From: Micrococcus lacusdianchii
GTDB lineage: Bacteria > Actinomycetota > Actinomycetes > Actinomycetales > Micrococcaceae
Assembly: GCF_023155805.1 (NCBI RefSeq)
Contig: NZ_JAKNUW010000002.1
Location: 87,080 to 151,079, forward strand
Reading direction: 5' to 3'
DNA length: 64,000 bases
Shown: piece after piece, positions 47,974 to 57,767 of the stretch
How positions within the stretch are numbered: the first letter of the stretch is position 1
Layout: each line of letters starts with the position of its first letter
Notes under the pieces: model-generated
Databases searched by the model: none
Told to the model about the DNA's origin: nothing
What the model saw: only the letters and a program-made list of their open reading frames with translations
Position numbers and translations under genes: made by a program

Positions 47974-48630
47974 TCAGGCCGGCACGACGGCGCAGCGGCC
48001 CGCGTCCCACTCCTCCAGGGTTCCGCGCACGACGTCGGCGCCCAGCCGCGCTCGTCCCTCGCCCTGGCCGTCGCCCGTGCCGGCACCGGCCGCCCGGACC
48101 GCGTCCGGCACCACGTGGTCCACCGGCCCGGGCAGGGTGTCCGGCTGGGCTCGGATCTCCGCGGCGAGGTCCACCACGGCCGGGTCCGCGGAGCCGTCCC
48201 CGAAGTCCGGCTCGAGCCCGCGGGGCAGGCGCACCGCCACCACCGTCAGCGCCGGGTCCTCCCACGCCTCCGGGCGGTCCGTGAGCACGGCGGCCGCCGC
48301 GGGGTGCTCGGCGGGCGAGGCGGCGCCCGAGGCCGGGTCCAGCCGCGCGCCGGCCACGAGCACGCCGAGCGCGAGGGCACGGGAGAGCCAGTGGTCCGGA
48401 AGGTCCACGAGGACCGCCTCCCCGGGGCCCACGCCCTCGTCCAGCAGCAGACCGGCGGCCTTGGCCGCCCAGTTCACGACCACGGCGCCGGACAGCTCGA
48501 TCCGCTGGTCCACGCAGCCGTGGCCGCCGCCGGCGTCCGGCGCGGGATCCTGCCGCAGCGCGGGGCGGGGGGAGGCGGCCAGCCGGGTGACCAGCGGGCC
48601 CTGGGTGCGGGGCGCGGAGAGGGAGACCAT
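47974..48630 (-). CDS. TIGR03089 family protein
   Basis: Actinobacterial protein of unknown function related to the N-terminal part of AMP-binding enzymes. The 218-residue protein has R-I-E-L-S-G-A-V-V-V-N-W-A-A-K (43-57), the adenylating-enzyme-like opening, but no P-loop or catalytic C-terminal domain, so no adenylation activity is expected. Convergent with the GtrA gene, a neighbourhood also seen in mycobacteria. Confidence 0.8.
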   Translation of the reverse strand: MVSLSAPRTQGPLVTRLAASPRPALRQDPAPDAGGGHGCVDQRIELSGAVVVNWAAKAAGLLLDEGVGPGEAVLVDLPDHWLSRALALGVLVAGARLDPASGAASPAEHPAAAAVLTDRPEAWEDPALTVVAVRLPRGLEPDFGDGSADPAVVDLAAEIRAQPDTLPGPVDHVVPDAVRAAGAGTGDGQGEGRARLGADVVRGTLEEWDAGRCAVVPA

Positions 48631-48691
48631 GGCCTCAGTGTGGCACTCCGCGGCGCCGCAGGGACCGGCTGGGGAGTGAATGACAACCGTG

Positions 48692-48697
48692 TAATCT
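48692..48697 (+). promoter_or_regulatory. -10 element of the whiB-like gene
   Basis: TAATCT in a small AT-rich patch, preceded by TG (an extended -10), giving a leader of about 75 bases. Confidence 0.45.
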
Positions 48698-48776
48698 GGT
48701 GGGAGTCCGGGGGCCGCGCCGCGCGCCGTCCCCTGCCACGGGACCGTCGAGCAAGGCCCACAGGAGGGTGTTGACC

Positions 48777-49307
48777 ATGCAGGACACGCAGCGGATCGAG
48801 GACGCCGGCCGCGCGGAGCGCGCGCAGGCCGCCTCCCGCTCCCGCGCCGTTCCCAGCGACTGGTTCCTGGACCCCGCCGACCCCGCCGCCGGCGTCGGGG
48901 ACGCCCCCGGCTCCCTCGAGGACGCGGCCTCGGCGCTGCTCGCCGCCCATGACCTTCTGGGCGACGACGACGCCGGCACCCCGGCCGCCACCGTCACCGA
49001 GCTGGCCCCGCGCCGAGAGGCCGCCCGCGCCGAGGGGACCGAGCGCGGGGAGCCGGTGCCCGGCGTCGTGATGGAGCCCGTGGAGGGCGAGCTGGCGTGG
49101 CAGGTGGACGCCCTGTGCGCCCAGACCGATCCTGAGGCCTTCTTCCCCGAGAAGGGCGGGTCCACGCGGGAGGCCAAGCGGGTGTGCGCCGCGTGCCTGG
49201 TGCGTCAGGAGTGCCTGGACTACGCCATGGACAACGACGAGCGGTTCGGCATCTGGGGCGGTCTCTCCGAGCGGGAGCGCCGCCGCCTGCGCCGCGAGCG
49301 CGGCTGA
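48777..49307 (+). CDS. whiB2: WhiB family regulator, WhiB2/WhmD-like
   Basis: [4Fe-4S]-binding transcription regulator that partners with the primary sigma factor; WhiB2/WhmD-type members control septation. The 176-residue protein has ligands C114, C137, C140 and C146, the G-I-W-G-G turn (158-162) and a basic C-terminal tail (E-R-E-R-R-R-L-R-R). The first 105 residues are an acidic, Ala-rich extension that most WhiB proteins lack. ATG 48777 has GGAGGG eight bases upstream. Neighbours (metallopeptidase, DUF3499, TIGR03089) support WhiB2. Confidence 0.9.
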   Translation: MQDTQRIEDAGRAERAQAASRSRAVPSDWFLDPADPAAGVGDAPGSLEDAASALLAAHDLLGDDDAGTPAATVTELAPRREAARAEGTERGEPVPGVVMEPVEGELAWQVDALCAQTDPEAFFPEKGGSTREAKRVCAACLVRQECLDYAMDNDERFGIWGGLSERERRRLRRERG

Positions 49308-49345
49308 GCTGTCCCGGGTCCGGCTGGTCCGGTCGTCCCGGTCGG

Positions 49346-49837
49346 TCAGACCCGGCCCCACGAGGGGTCGAGGGTCTGCGGGTCCACGCCGAGCGCTGCC
49401 GCACAGCGGCTGAGGGCCACCCCGTAGACGGCGTCCTCGAGGTCGGCGGTCTCCACGGTCTCCCGCAGCGGGCGCTCGAAGAGGGTGAGCACCACCCCGT
49501 CCGGCCCGTCGGTCGCCGCGCGCCCGAACAGCTCCTCGTCGTCCCCGTCCGCGCGGGCGTGGAGCAGGGCCAGGCGGTCGTCGAGGCGGTCCGGGATGCG
49601 CTCCACCCGCGCGGTGACCCGGCGCAGGCCGGGGACGCCGAGGCCGGCGAGGCGCTCCACGGAGGACTGCACGGCGTCCACGAAGGCCTCCACGCGCCCG
49701 CGCGGACTGCGCACCCCGAAGGGCAGGGGGTGGCGGAGGCCGCGGCCGCGCACGTCACGGCGCCGGCCCGGCCGGCGCCCGTGGCCCGGCGCGCGCGGGG
49801 GCGTCGGCGGCAGGGGGGCGAGGGGATCGGCGGACAT
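49346..49837 (-). CDS. metallopeptidase-family protein without the zinc motif
   Basis: By position (between whiB2 and DUF3499) and by the F-V-D-A-V, V-V-L-T-L-F-E-R-P-L and L-G-V-D-P motifs, this 163-residue protein belongs to the zincin-like metallopeptidase family of actinobacteria. The place where an H-E-x-x-H motif would be reads A-L-S-R-C-A-A-A-L, so peptidase activity is not expected. As I recall, actinobacterial members generally lack the motif. The first 35 residues are Arg/Pro-rich. Function unknown. Confidence 0.72.
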   Translation of the reverse strand: MSADPLAPLPPTPPRAPGHGRRPGRRRDVRGRGLRHPLPFGVRSPRGRVEAFVDAVQSSVERLAGLGVPGLRRVTARVERIPDRLDDRLALLHARADGDDEELFGRAATDGPDGVVLTLFERPLRETVETADLEDAVYGVALSRCAAALGVDPQTLDPSWGRV

Positions 49838-49843
49838 GGGCCC

Positions 49844-49849
49844 ATGCTA
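49844..49849 (-). promoter_or_regulatory. -10 element of the metallopeptidase-family gene
   Basis: TAGCAT on the minus strand, ending 6 bases before the ATG at 49837. Confidence 0.45.
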
Positions 49850-49887
49850 GGCCAGCGGGCACAGGACGCCCGGCCCCGCGGGGCGGG

Positions 49888-49893
49888 TAGGGT
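49888..49893 (+). promoter_or_regulatory. -10 element of the DUF3499 gene
   Basis: TAGGGT ends 8 bases before the GTG at 49902. Confidence 0.5.
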
Positions 49894-49901
49894 GATCTGC
49901 C

Positions 49902-50156
49902 GTGGGAGCCATGCGACGCTGCAGCAAGACGCCGTGCCAGGAGCCTGCCCTGGCCACGCTGACGTACAACTACGCCGACTCCCAGGTGGTGATCGGCCCG
50001 CTGTCCCAGCTCGCCGAGCCCCACGCCTACGACCTCTGCGCCGCGCACGCGGACCGCATCACCGCCCCGCGCGGCTGGGAGGTCCTGCGCATCGATGTCC
50101 CGGCTCCGGAGGCTCCCGCGCAGGGTCCGCTCCGCGCCGTCGACGACGCCCGGTGA
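49902..50156 (+). CDS. DUF3499 family protein
   Basis: Short conserved actinobacterial protein of unknown function, 84 residues. It has C7 and C12 near the start, and C46 with H49 (C-A-A-H), which together look like a zinc-ribbon site, plus an [10 protein letters not shown] strand motif. GTG 49902 fits the promoter spacing; ATG 49911 is possible. It lies just before ahcY; the phosphomannomutase gene found next to it in mycobacteria is absent. Confidence 0.85.
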   Translation: MGAMRRCSKTPCQEPALATLTYNYADSQVVIGPLSQLAEPHAYDLCAAHADRITAPRGWEVLRIDVPAPEAPAQGPLRAVDDAR

Positions 50157-50198
50157 CCTGCGCGCTCCCGGCCCGCCGTCGGCGTCCGGGCGCCTCGG

Positions 50199-50204
50199 TA
50201 GGCT
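50199..50204 (+). promoter_or_regulatory. -10 element of ahcY, leaderless type
   Basis: TAGGCT ends 7 bases before the ATG at 50212; no ribosome binding site and no SAH or SAM riboswitch leader. Confidence 0.55.
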
Positions 50205-50211
50205 GGGGCCC

Positions 50212-51771
<1,560 letters not shown>

Positions 51772-51814
51772 GCCCGTGCCGCCCTCCGCGGCGGCCCGGC
51801 AGGAGAGGACTCCC

Positions 51815-52993
51815 ATGGCTTCCCAGACCCCCGGGGGCGGGCGCGCGGACCGCGCCGGCTCCGACGACTTCGAGTCCGGGCTGGACTACGGCGCGTTCGT
51901 GGAGGACGACGCCGACACCACCCAGGCACTGCCCCGTCAGCGCGTGGGCGGCCCCGGCGCCGGGGACCACCCGACCCTGGTGATGGACCGTGGCGGCATC
52001 GCCGCGGCCGGCGGGTCCGGTGCCGGGGCCCACGCGGCGGGGGCGAGCGAGGACATCGCGTTCACGCGGGCCACCCCGGCGGCCTCCGCCGCGCCCGCGG
52101 GAGTGCTCGGCGGCGCGGCGGCCCGCCTGCCGGTGCGCGAGAGCGCCCCGGCGGGCGGATACGCGCCGGACCGCTATCCGGGGGAGGCCGGCGTGGCCGG
52201 CTCCCGCGGCGTGGCCGAGGCGGACGGGCCCACCCCGGAGGAGCAGGCGCGCCTGCCCAAGGCGGGGCCGCGCATCGCGCAGGTGCTGCTGGCCGTGCTG
52301 GCCCCGATCATGCTCCTGCTGGGGGCCGTGCGCCTGGTGGCCAGCCCGCTCTTCCTGTGGCTCGAGTACCACCGGCCGGGGTTCCCCGAGGACGACTACG
52401 GGTTCACCACGGCGGACCGGATGCACTACGGCTCCGCCGGCCTGGACTACCTGGGCAACGCGGCGGGCTCCCGGTACCTGTCCTCGCTGACGCACGAGGG
52501 GCAGCCGCTCTTCACCGCGGCGGAGGTCTCCCACATGACGGACGTGAAGATCGTCATGCTCGCGGCCACGGCCGCCCTGGTGGTGCTCACCCTGGTGTGC
52601 GCCGCCCTGGCCTGGTACCTGCACCGCACCAGCCCGGGCGGGGTGCGCCGCGCGCTGTTCGCCGGCGCGGTCTGGCTGCTGATCGCCCTCGTGGGGCTCG
52701 GCGTGCTGGCCGCCACCGGGTGGGAGGCGTTCTTCGCCGGGTTCCACTCGCTGTTCTTCGCGGACGGCACATGGACCTTCTCCACCGCGGACTCCCTCAT
52801 CCGGCTCTACCCGGGCCAGTTCTGGGTGGACGCGGCGTTCGCCGTCGCCCTGCTGACCCTGGCGGGCGCGCTCCTGACGCTCGTGCTGGGCTGGCCGAGC
52901 CGCCGCCGGCGGGAGCTGACGCAGGACCGCCGCGCCCAGCTCGAGGCCACCCGCCTGCGCTGGGTCCGGGAGGACGCCTACGGGGCGCGCTGA
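51815..52993 (+). CDS. TIGR01906 family membrane protein
   Basis: Integral membrane protein of unknown function. The 392-residue chain has 150 low-complexity residues rich in Ala and Gly, then four helices near 153-176, 248-270, 285-307 and 343-367. Between helices 1 and 2 is a conserved extracytoplasmic stretch with D-D-Y-G-F-T and D-R-M-H-Y-G-S, the family hallmark, and H-M-x-D-V-K precedes helix 2. Ribosome binding site AGGAGAGGA before ATG 51815. Its end overlaps a terminator hairpin. Confidence 0.8.
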   Translation: MASQTPGGGRADRAGSDDFESGLDYGAFVEDDADTTQALPRQRVGGPGAGDHPTLVMDRGGIAAAGGSGAGAHAAGASEDIAFTRATPAASAAPAGVLGGAAARLPVRESAPAGGYAPDRYPGEAGVAGSRGVAEADGPTPEEQARLPKAGPRIAQVLLAVLAPIMLLLGAVRLVASPLFLWLEYHRPGFPEDDYGFTTADRMHYGSAGLDYLGNAAGSRYLSSLTHEGQPLFTAAEVSHMTDVKIVMLAATAALVVLTLVCAALAWYLHRTSPGGVRRALFAGAVWLLIALVGLGVLAATGWEAFFAGFHSLFFADGTWTFSTADSLIRLYPGQFWVDAAFAVALLTLAGALLTLVLGWPSRRRRELTQDRRAQLEATRLRWVREDAYGAR

Positions 52994-53003
52994 GCGCGCC
53001 CCG
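52981..53003. terminator. terminator overlapping the TIGR01906 stop codon
   Basis: A perfect 10-bp inverted repeat (52981-52990 and 52994-53003) whose 3-base loop is the TGA stop codon itself; it serves two convergent genes. Confidence 0.7.
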
Positions 53004-53016
53004 CAGGCCCCGCGGC

Positions 53017-54090
53017 TCAGTCGGCCAGGGGGTAGTCCGTGTAGCCGCGCGCCCCGCCCACGTAGAACGTGGCCGGGTCCGGTTCGTTGAGCTCGAGGCC
53101 CTCGCGCCAGCGGCGCACGAGGTCCGGGTTGGCGATCAGGGCCCGGCCCACCACGGCGGCGTCGGCCCGGCCGTCCTCCACGATGTGCCGGGCCTCGGCG
53201 AGGTCGGTGGGGGAGGCGAAGCCGCTGTTGAGCAGGAGCGTGCCGTCGAAGCGCTCGCGCAGCTGCGCCACGAGGTCGCCGTCGACGTCCCCGTGCAGCA
53301 CGGAGAGGTAGGCCAGGTCGAGGTCGGCCAGGCCGTCCAGGATCGCCCCGTAGGTGGCGAGCACGTCCTGGCGGTCCGGCTCCAGGACCCCCTGGACGTC
53401 GTGCTCGGGGGAGATCCGCAGGGCGGTGCGCTCGGCGCCGATCTCCGCGGCCACGGCGCGCACCACCTCCACGGTCAGGCGGGCCCGGTTCTCCGGGGAG
53501 CCGCCGTAGGCGTCCGTGCGGCGGTTGCTGGAGGCCGCCGTGAACTCGTGCAGCAGGTAGCCGTTGGCGCCATGGATCTCCACGCCGTCCACGCCGACGT
53601 CCACCGCCCGGCGGGCGGCGGTGCGGAACTCCGCCACGATCCGCGGGATCTCCTCGGTTTCCAGGGCGCGCGGGACGGAGCCCTCGAGCTTGCCGGAGAA
53701 GCCGCGTACAGGCACGCCGGGGTCGATTGCGCTGGGGGCCTCCGGCTCGGCACCGCGCAGCAGGTCCGGGTGGCACATGCGCCCGCCGTGCATGACCTGC
53801 AGGAACAGGCGCCCGCCGTCGCCGTGGACCGCCTCGGCCACCCGCGCCCAGCCGGCGGCCTGCTCTGCGTCCGCGATCCCGGCCTGGCCGGGGAAGGCGC
53901 GGCACGTGAACGCCGGGAAGACGCCCTCGGTCATCACCAGGCCCGCCGAGGCACGCTGGCGGTAGTACTCCACGTGCAGGTCTGTGGGCACGCCGTCCTC
54001 GCCGGCGCGCTGCCGGGTCAGGGCGGCCATGGCCACGCGGTTGTCGAGGCGCAGGGCGCCGAGGTCCAGGGGGTCGAACAGGGAAGGCAT
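53017..54090 (-). CDS. old yellow enzyme family ene-reductase
   Basis: FMN-dependent NAD(P)H:flavin oxidoreductase that reduces activated alkenes, nitro compounds or similar electrophiles. The 357-residue TIM barrel has L-D-N-R-V-A-M-A-A-L-T-R at the start, the Q-V-M-H-G-G-R segment, E-I-H-G-A-N-G-Y-L-L-H-E-F with the substrate-binding H/N pair, N-R-R-T-D-x-Y-G-G-S, and late G-R-A-L-I-A-N-P-D. Physiological substrate unknown; a stress role is common in the family. Confidence 0.92.
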   Translation of the reverse strand: MPSLFDPLDLGALRLDNRVAMAALTRQRAGEDGVPTDLHVEYYRQRASAGLVMTEGVFPAFTCRAFPGQAGIADAEQAAGWARVAEAVHGDGGRLFLQVMHGGRMCHPDLLRGAEPEAPSAIDPGVPVRGFSGKLEGSVPRALETEEIPRIVAEFRTAARRAVDVGVDGVEIHGANGYLLHEFTAASSNRRTDAYGGSPENRARLTVEVVRAVAAEIGAERTALRISPEHDVQGVLEPDRQDVLATYGAILDGLADLDLAYLSVLHGDVDGDLVAQLRERFDGTLLLNSGFASPTDLAEARHIVEDGRADAAVVGRALIANPDLVRRWREGLELNEPDPATFYVGGARGYTDYPLAD

Positions 54091-54135
54091 GGGATCCCGT
54101 CGGTCGGATCGGTCGAGGTCACCTCCGTAACGGGC

Positions 54136-54166
54136 GGGCGGGCCGCAGATATTCCGCGGTCCGCCC
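54136..54166 (-). terminator. terminator after the acyl-CoA ligase gene
   Basis: An 11-bp stem with one G-U pair (54136-54146 with 54156-54166) and an AT-rich 9-base loop. Confidence 0.65.
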
Positions 54167-54202
54167 GGTGCCCTGCTCCTGCGTCCGTCCGACGCCGTCC
54201 GC

Positions 54203-56041
54203 TCAGCGGCGCTGGTAGAGCGCGTCCACCTCGTCCGCGAAGTCCTCGATCAGCTGGCTGCGCTTGAGCTTCTGGGACTGGGTGAGGTGCCCGGACTCCT
54301 CCGTGACCACGTGGTCCAGCACGCGGATGCGGCGGATGGCCTCGGCGCGGGACACGGTCTCGTTGGCCTCGTCCACGGCCTCCTGCAGCGCGGCGAGGAC
54401 CTGCGGGTCCTCGGCTGCCTCGGCCAGGGTCAGGCTGCGCTCGCGGTCCAGGGCCCAGCTGGTCAGCTCGTCCTCGTCCAGCACGATCAGGGCGCCCACG
54501 TAGGGGCGGTCGTCGCCGACCACCACGGCGTGGTCCACCAGGCGGTGGCGGCGGAGGATGTCCTCGAGCGGCGTGGGGTACACGTTCTTGCCGCCGGCGG
54601 TGACGATCACGTCCTTCTTGCGCCCCGTGATGCGCAGGTAGCCGTCCTGGTCCAGGGAGCCCAGGTCGCCCGTGCGGAAGAATTCGCCGTCGAAGCTCTC
54701 GGCGGAGGCCTCGGGGCGGCCGTGGTAGCCGCCGAACACCACGGGACCGGCGATCAGGACCTCGCCGTCCTCGGCGATCCGCACGGTGGCGCCGGCCACG
54801 GGCAGGCCCACGGTGCCGATCCGGTGCGCGCCCGGGATGTTCACGGTGGCGGGGGCGGTGGTCTCCGTCAGGCCGTACCCCTCGACGATCGGCACGCCCA
54901 TGCCGCGGAACACGTGCATGAGCTCGGGGGAGAGCGCCGAGGCGCCGGAGATGCAGTACCGGACCTGGCCGCCCAGGGCCTCGCGCACCTTGCGGTAGAC
55001 CAGCCGGTCGAACAGCGCCCGACGCGCGGTGAGCGCCACGGAGGGGCCGGGCCCCTCCCCGTGCTCCCGGGCCTGCACGGCCTCGGACCACTCGACGGCC
55101 GTGGCCCGGGCGGCCCGGTAGATGCGGCCGGTGCCGGCCTTCTCGGCCTTGGCGGCAATCCCGGACTCGACCTTCTCGAACACGCGCGGCACGGCCAGCA
55201 GCCACGTGGGGCGGAAGGAGCCCAGGTCCTTGAGCAGGGTGGCGGTGGAGGGGGCGTGCGCCACCTGGAGGCGGCCGTAGAGGCAGATCACCTGCACCGC
55301 GTGAGCCAGCACGTGCGCCAGGGGCAGGAAGATCAGGGTGCGGGAGGGCTCCGCGTGGCCGTGGCCCACCACCTCGGCGGCGAACGTCAGGACGTTGATG
55401 CACGCGCCGACGAAGTTCCCATGGGTGATGATCGCGCCCTTGGGCTGACCGGTGGTGCCGGAGGTGTAGACGATCGAGGCGGGGTCGGCGAGGGTGGCGG
55501 CGGCCCGGGCGGCCTCCAGCTCCTCGTCCGGGACGTCCCGCCCCTCGCGGACCAGCTCGTCGAGGCCCTCGGGGGTCATGGGGAAGGTGTCCACCGTGCA
55601 CGAGGCCAGCGCCGCCGCCTCGCGGGTGCGCGCGTCCAGGGCGGGGGTGCCGACGCCGGCCAGCACCGCGCCCGAGTCCCCGAGGATGTGCGCCACCTGG
55701 TGGGCGGAGGAGGTCTCGTAGATGGGCACGGACACCGCGCCGGCGAACCACACGGCCTGATCCAGGACCGCCCACTCGTAGCTGGTGGCCGCGAACAGGG
55801 CCACCCGGTCCCCGCGGTCCACGCCACGGGCCATCAGCCCCTTGGCCACGGCGCGCACCTGGTCCAGGAACGCGTCGAACCGGACGTCCAGCCAGGCGCC
55901 GGCTCCGTTGCGCAGCGCGTACACGGGGGCATCGGGGGCCTCGGCCGCGGAGGCGAGGATGAGGTCGGTGACGTTGGTCTCGGCCGGGGGCATGCCGACG
56001 GCGTCCGTGGACGCCTCGGTGGTGGGGGTCTCTTGGTGCAC
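54203..56041 (-). CDS. long-chain fatty acid CoA ligase
   Basis: Activates fatty acids to acyl-CoA by way of acyl-AMP (FadD type). The 612-residue protein has the P-loop Y-T-S-G-T-T-G-Q-P-K-G, the linker and gate region with L-P-L-A-H, G-Y-G-L-T-E-T, the R-T-G-D-L motif, and the C-terminal G-R-K-K-D hinge. The final region has the L-T-x-S-Q-K-L-K-R catalytic Lys context. GTG start with TAGGCT seven bases upstream. Confidence 0.93.
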   Translation of the reverse strand: MHQETPTTEASTDAVGMPPAETNVTDLILASAAEAPDAPVYALRNGAGAWLDVRFDAFLDQVRAVAKGLMARGVDRGDRVALFAATSYEWAVLDQAVWFAGAVSVPIYETSSAHQVAHILGDSGAVLAGVGTPALDARTREAAALASCTVDTFPMTPEGLDELVREGRDVPDEELEAARAAATLADPASIVYTSGTTGQPKGAIITHGNFVGACINVLTFAAEVVGHGHAEPSRTLIFLPLAHVLAHAVQVICLYGRLQVAHAPSTATLLKDLGSFRPTWLLAVPRVFEKVESGIAAKAEKAGTGRIYRAARATAVEWSEAVQAREHGEGPGPSVALTARRALFDRLVYRKVREALGGQVRYCISGASALSPELMHVFRGMGVPIVEGYGLTETTAPATVNIPGAHRIGTVGLPVAGATVRIAEDGEVLIAGPVVFGGYHGRPEASAESFDGEFFRTGDLGSLDQDGYLRITGRKKDVIVTAGGKNVYPTPLEDILRRHRLVDHAVVVGDDRPYVGALIVLDEDELTSWALDRERSLTLAEAAEDPQVLAALQEAVDEANETVSRAEAIRRIRVLDHVVTEESGHLTQSQKLKRSQLIEDFADEVDALYQRR

Positions 56042-56048
56042 GGGGTCG

Positions 56049-56054
56049 AGCCTA
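56049..56054 (-). promoter_or_regulatory. -10 element of the acyl-CoA ligase gene, leaderless type
   Basis: TAGGCT on the minus strand, ending 7 bases before the GTG at 56041. Confidence 0.5.
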
Positions 56055-56086
56055 GCGACCCCGGCGGGTGGGGTGCGGCATCTGCG

Positions 56087-57733
56087 TCAGATCCAGCTGT
56101 GGAACCACATCCGCAGGCTCCACCAGGAGGAGGGGATCTGCTCGCCGAGCCACACGGGCAGGAAGAACAGGGAGACGCCTGTGGCGACGGCGAGATAGGC
56201 GGCCACGAGCACGCCGCCCCGCCGCGGGCCGGGCCGGTGCCCGCGGCGCAGCAGCAGGGAGAGGGCCAGCACGATCATCAGGATCAGGAACGGCTCGTAG
56301 GCCACCGTGTAGAAGAAGAACATCGTGCGCTCGGGCCAGCGGAACCACACGACCTGGCCGGCCACGTAGGCGGCCAGCAGGGCGCCGGCGCGCCAGTCCC
56401 GGTGGCGCACCAGCACCGCCAGGCACACGAGCACCGCGATCAGGCCCGTCCACCAGAGGAAGGGGTTGGCGATGTCCGTGATGGCCGCGGAGCACGCCTG
56501 GGCGGCGTCCGTGGGGCAGCCGTTCTCCCCGGGCTCGCCGCCCTCGTAGTAGTAGCTCACGGGCCGGCCCATGAAGGGCCACGTCCAGGGGCTGGAGCCG
56601 TACTCGTGGGGGCTGGTGAGCCCCTCGTGGAAGCGGAAGGACTCCTGGTGGTAGTGGACCAGTGAGCGCAGCGGTCCGGGGATCAGGGCCTCGAGCGGGC
56701 CCTCGGGCGGGTTGTCCGCGTGCCACTGCCGGTAGTAGCCGTCCTCGGAGCGGAACCAGCCGGTCCATGAGGCCAGCCACACGGCCGTGCCGGTGCCCAC
56801 CACCGCCACGAAGGCGGGCAGGCCGTCCTTCACGACGCCGGCGCGGAGCCAGTCCCGGATGCCCGCGGTGCGGCGGGCCTCCATGTCCCACAGCACGGTG
56901 AGCAGCCCGAACACGGCCATGAAGGCCAGGCCGGAGAGCTTCACGGCGCAGGCCGCGCCCAGCAGGGCGCCCGCCACGATCCGCCAGGGCCGCCACCCCA
57001 GCCACGGGCCGGAGGCGAGGGGGTCGGCGGAGCGGGTGCCGGCGTCGTGCGCGGAGACCTGCGTGGCCAGGCGCCGGGCCAGTACCCGCCGGCCGTGGTC
57101 CCGGTCCAGCAGGAGCGCTCCGAACGCGGCCAGGACGAACACGGACAGGAAGATGTCCAGCAGGCCGATCCGGGACATCACCAGGTGGTGGCCCTCCACG
57201 GCCAGCAGCAGACCGGCCAGGGCGCCGAGCGCCACGGAGCGGAACATCCGCTGCGCCACGAGCGTCACCAGGAGGACGGACACGGTGCCCGCCACCGCCG
57301 CGCTGAACCGCCAGCCCAGGCCGTTGTCCGGGCCGAACGCCAGCATGCCCAGTCCGATCAGCCACTTGCCCAGCGGCGGGTGGACCACATAGGCCGCCTC
57401 GTCCAGGGGCTGCGCCTCGCCGCGGGCGAAGGCGGCGTCCACGTCCTCGTCCCAGCGGCGCTCGTAGCCGGAGAGCAGCAGGGAGTAGGCGTCCTTGGGG
57501 TAGTAGGTCTCGTCGAAGATCAGCCGGTCCGGGAAGGACAGGTTGGTGAACCGCATGACGGCGGCCAGCACCGTGATCAGCAACGGCACCAGCCAGTGCG
57601 CGTGCGTGCGGACCGTGCGCTCCACGCCCAGTCGGGCACGCAGGGCGGCCTCGCCGAAGGGGTGCGCGGTCTCGGCCGCGGTCACGTCCCGGACGTCCGG
57701 GGAGGGGCGGGTGACGAGGGCGGAGGCGGACAC
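56087..57733 (-). CDS. pmt: protein O-mannosyltransferase
   Basis: GT-C membrane enzyme that transfers mannose from polyprenyl-phosphate mannose to Ser/Thr of exported proteins. The 548-residue protein has about ten helices. The first extracytoplasmic loop has the catalytic D-E in I-F-D-E-T-Y-Y and a V-H-P-P-L-G-K-W motif, both typical of PMT. The C-terminus ends with a W-rich segment (S-S-W-W-S-L-R-M-W). GTG 57733. Next to rsmI in divergent orientation, as in mycobacteria, apart from one inserted glycosyltransferase gene. Confidence 0.92.
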   Translation of the reverse strand: MSASALVTRPSPDVRDVTAAETAHPFGEAALRARLGVERTVRTHAHWLVPLLITVLAAVMRFTNLSFPDRLIFDETYYPKDAYSLLLSGYERRWDEDVDAAFARGEAQPLDEAAYVVHPPLGKWLIGLGMLAFGPDNGLGWRFSAAVAGTVSVLLVTLVAQRMFRSVALGALAGLLLAVEGHHLVMSRIGLLDIFLSVFVLAAFGALLLDRDHGRRVLARRLATQVSAHDAGTRSADPLASGPWLGWRPWRIVAGALLGAACAVKLSGLAFMAVFGLLTVLWDMEARRTAGIRDWLRAGVVKDGLPAFVAVVGTGTAVWLASWTGWFRSEDGYYRQWHADNPPEGPLEALIPGPLRSLVHYHQESFRFHEGLTSPHEYGSSPWTWPFMGRPVSYYYEGGEPGENGCPTDAAQACSAAITDIANPFLWWTGLIAVLVCLAVLVRHRDWRAGALLAAYVAGQVVWFRWPERTMFFFYTVAYEPFLILMIVLALSLLLRRGHRPGPRRGGVLVAAYLAVATGVSLFFLPVWLGEQIPSSWWSLRMWFHSWI

Positions 57734-57739
57734 GCGCCC

Positions 57740-57745
57740 ATGCTA
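57740..57745 (-). promoter_or_regulatory. -10 element of pmt, leaderless type
   Basis: TAGCAT on the minus strand, ending 6 bases before the GTG at 57733. Confidence 0.5.
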
Positions 57746-57767
57746 CGGGCCGGGGCGGTGGGTCTCT

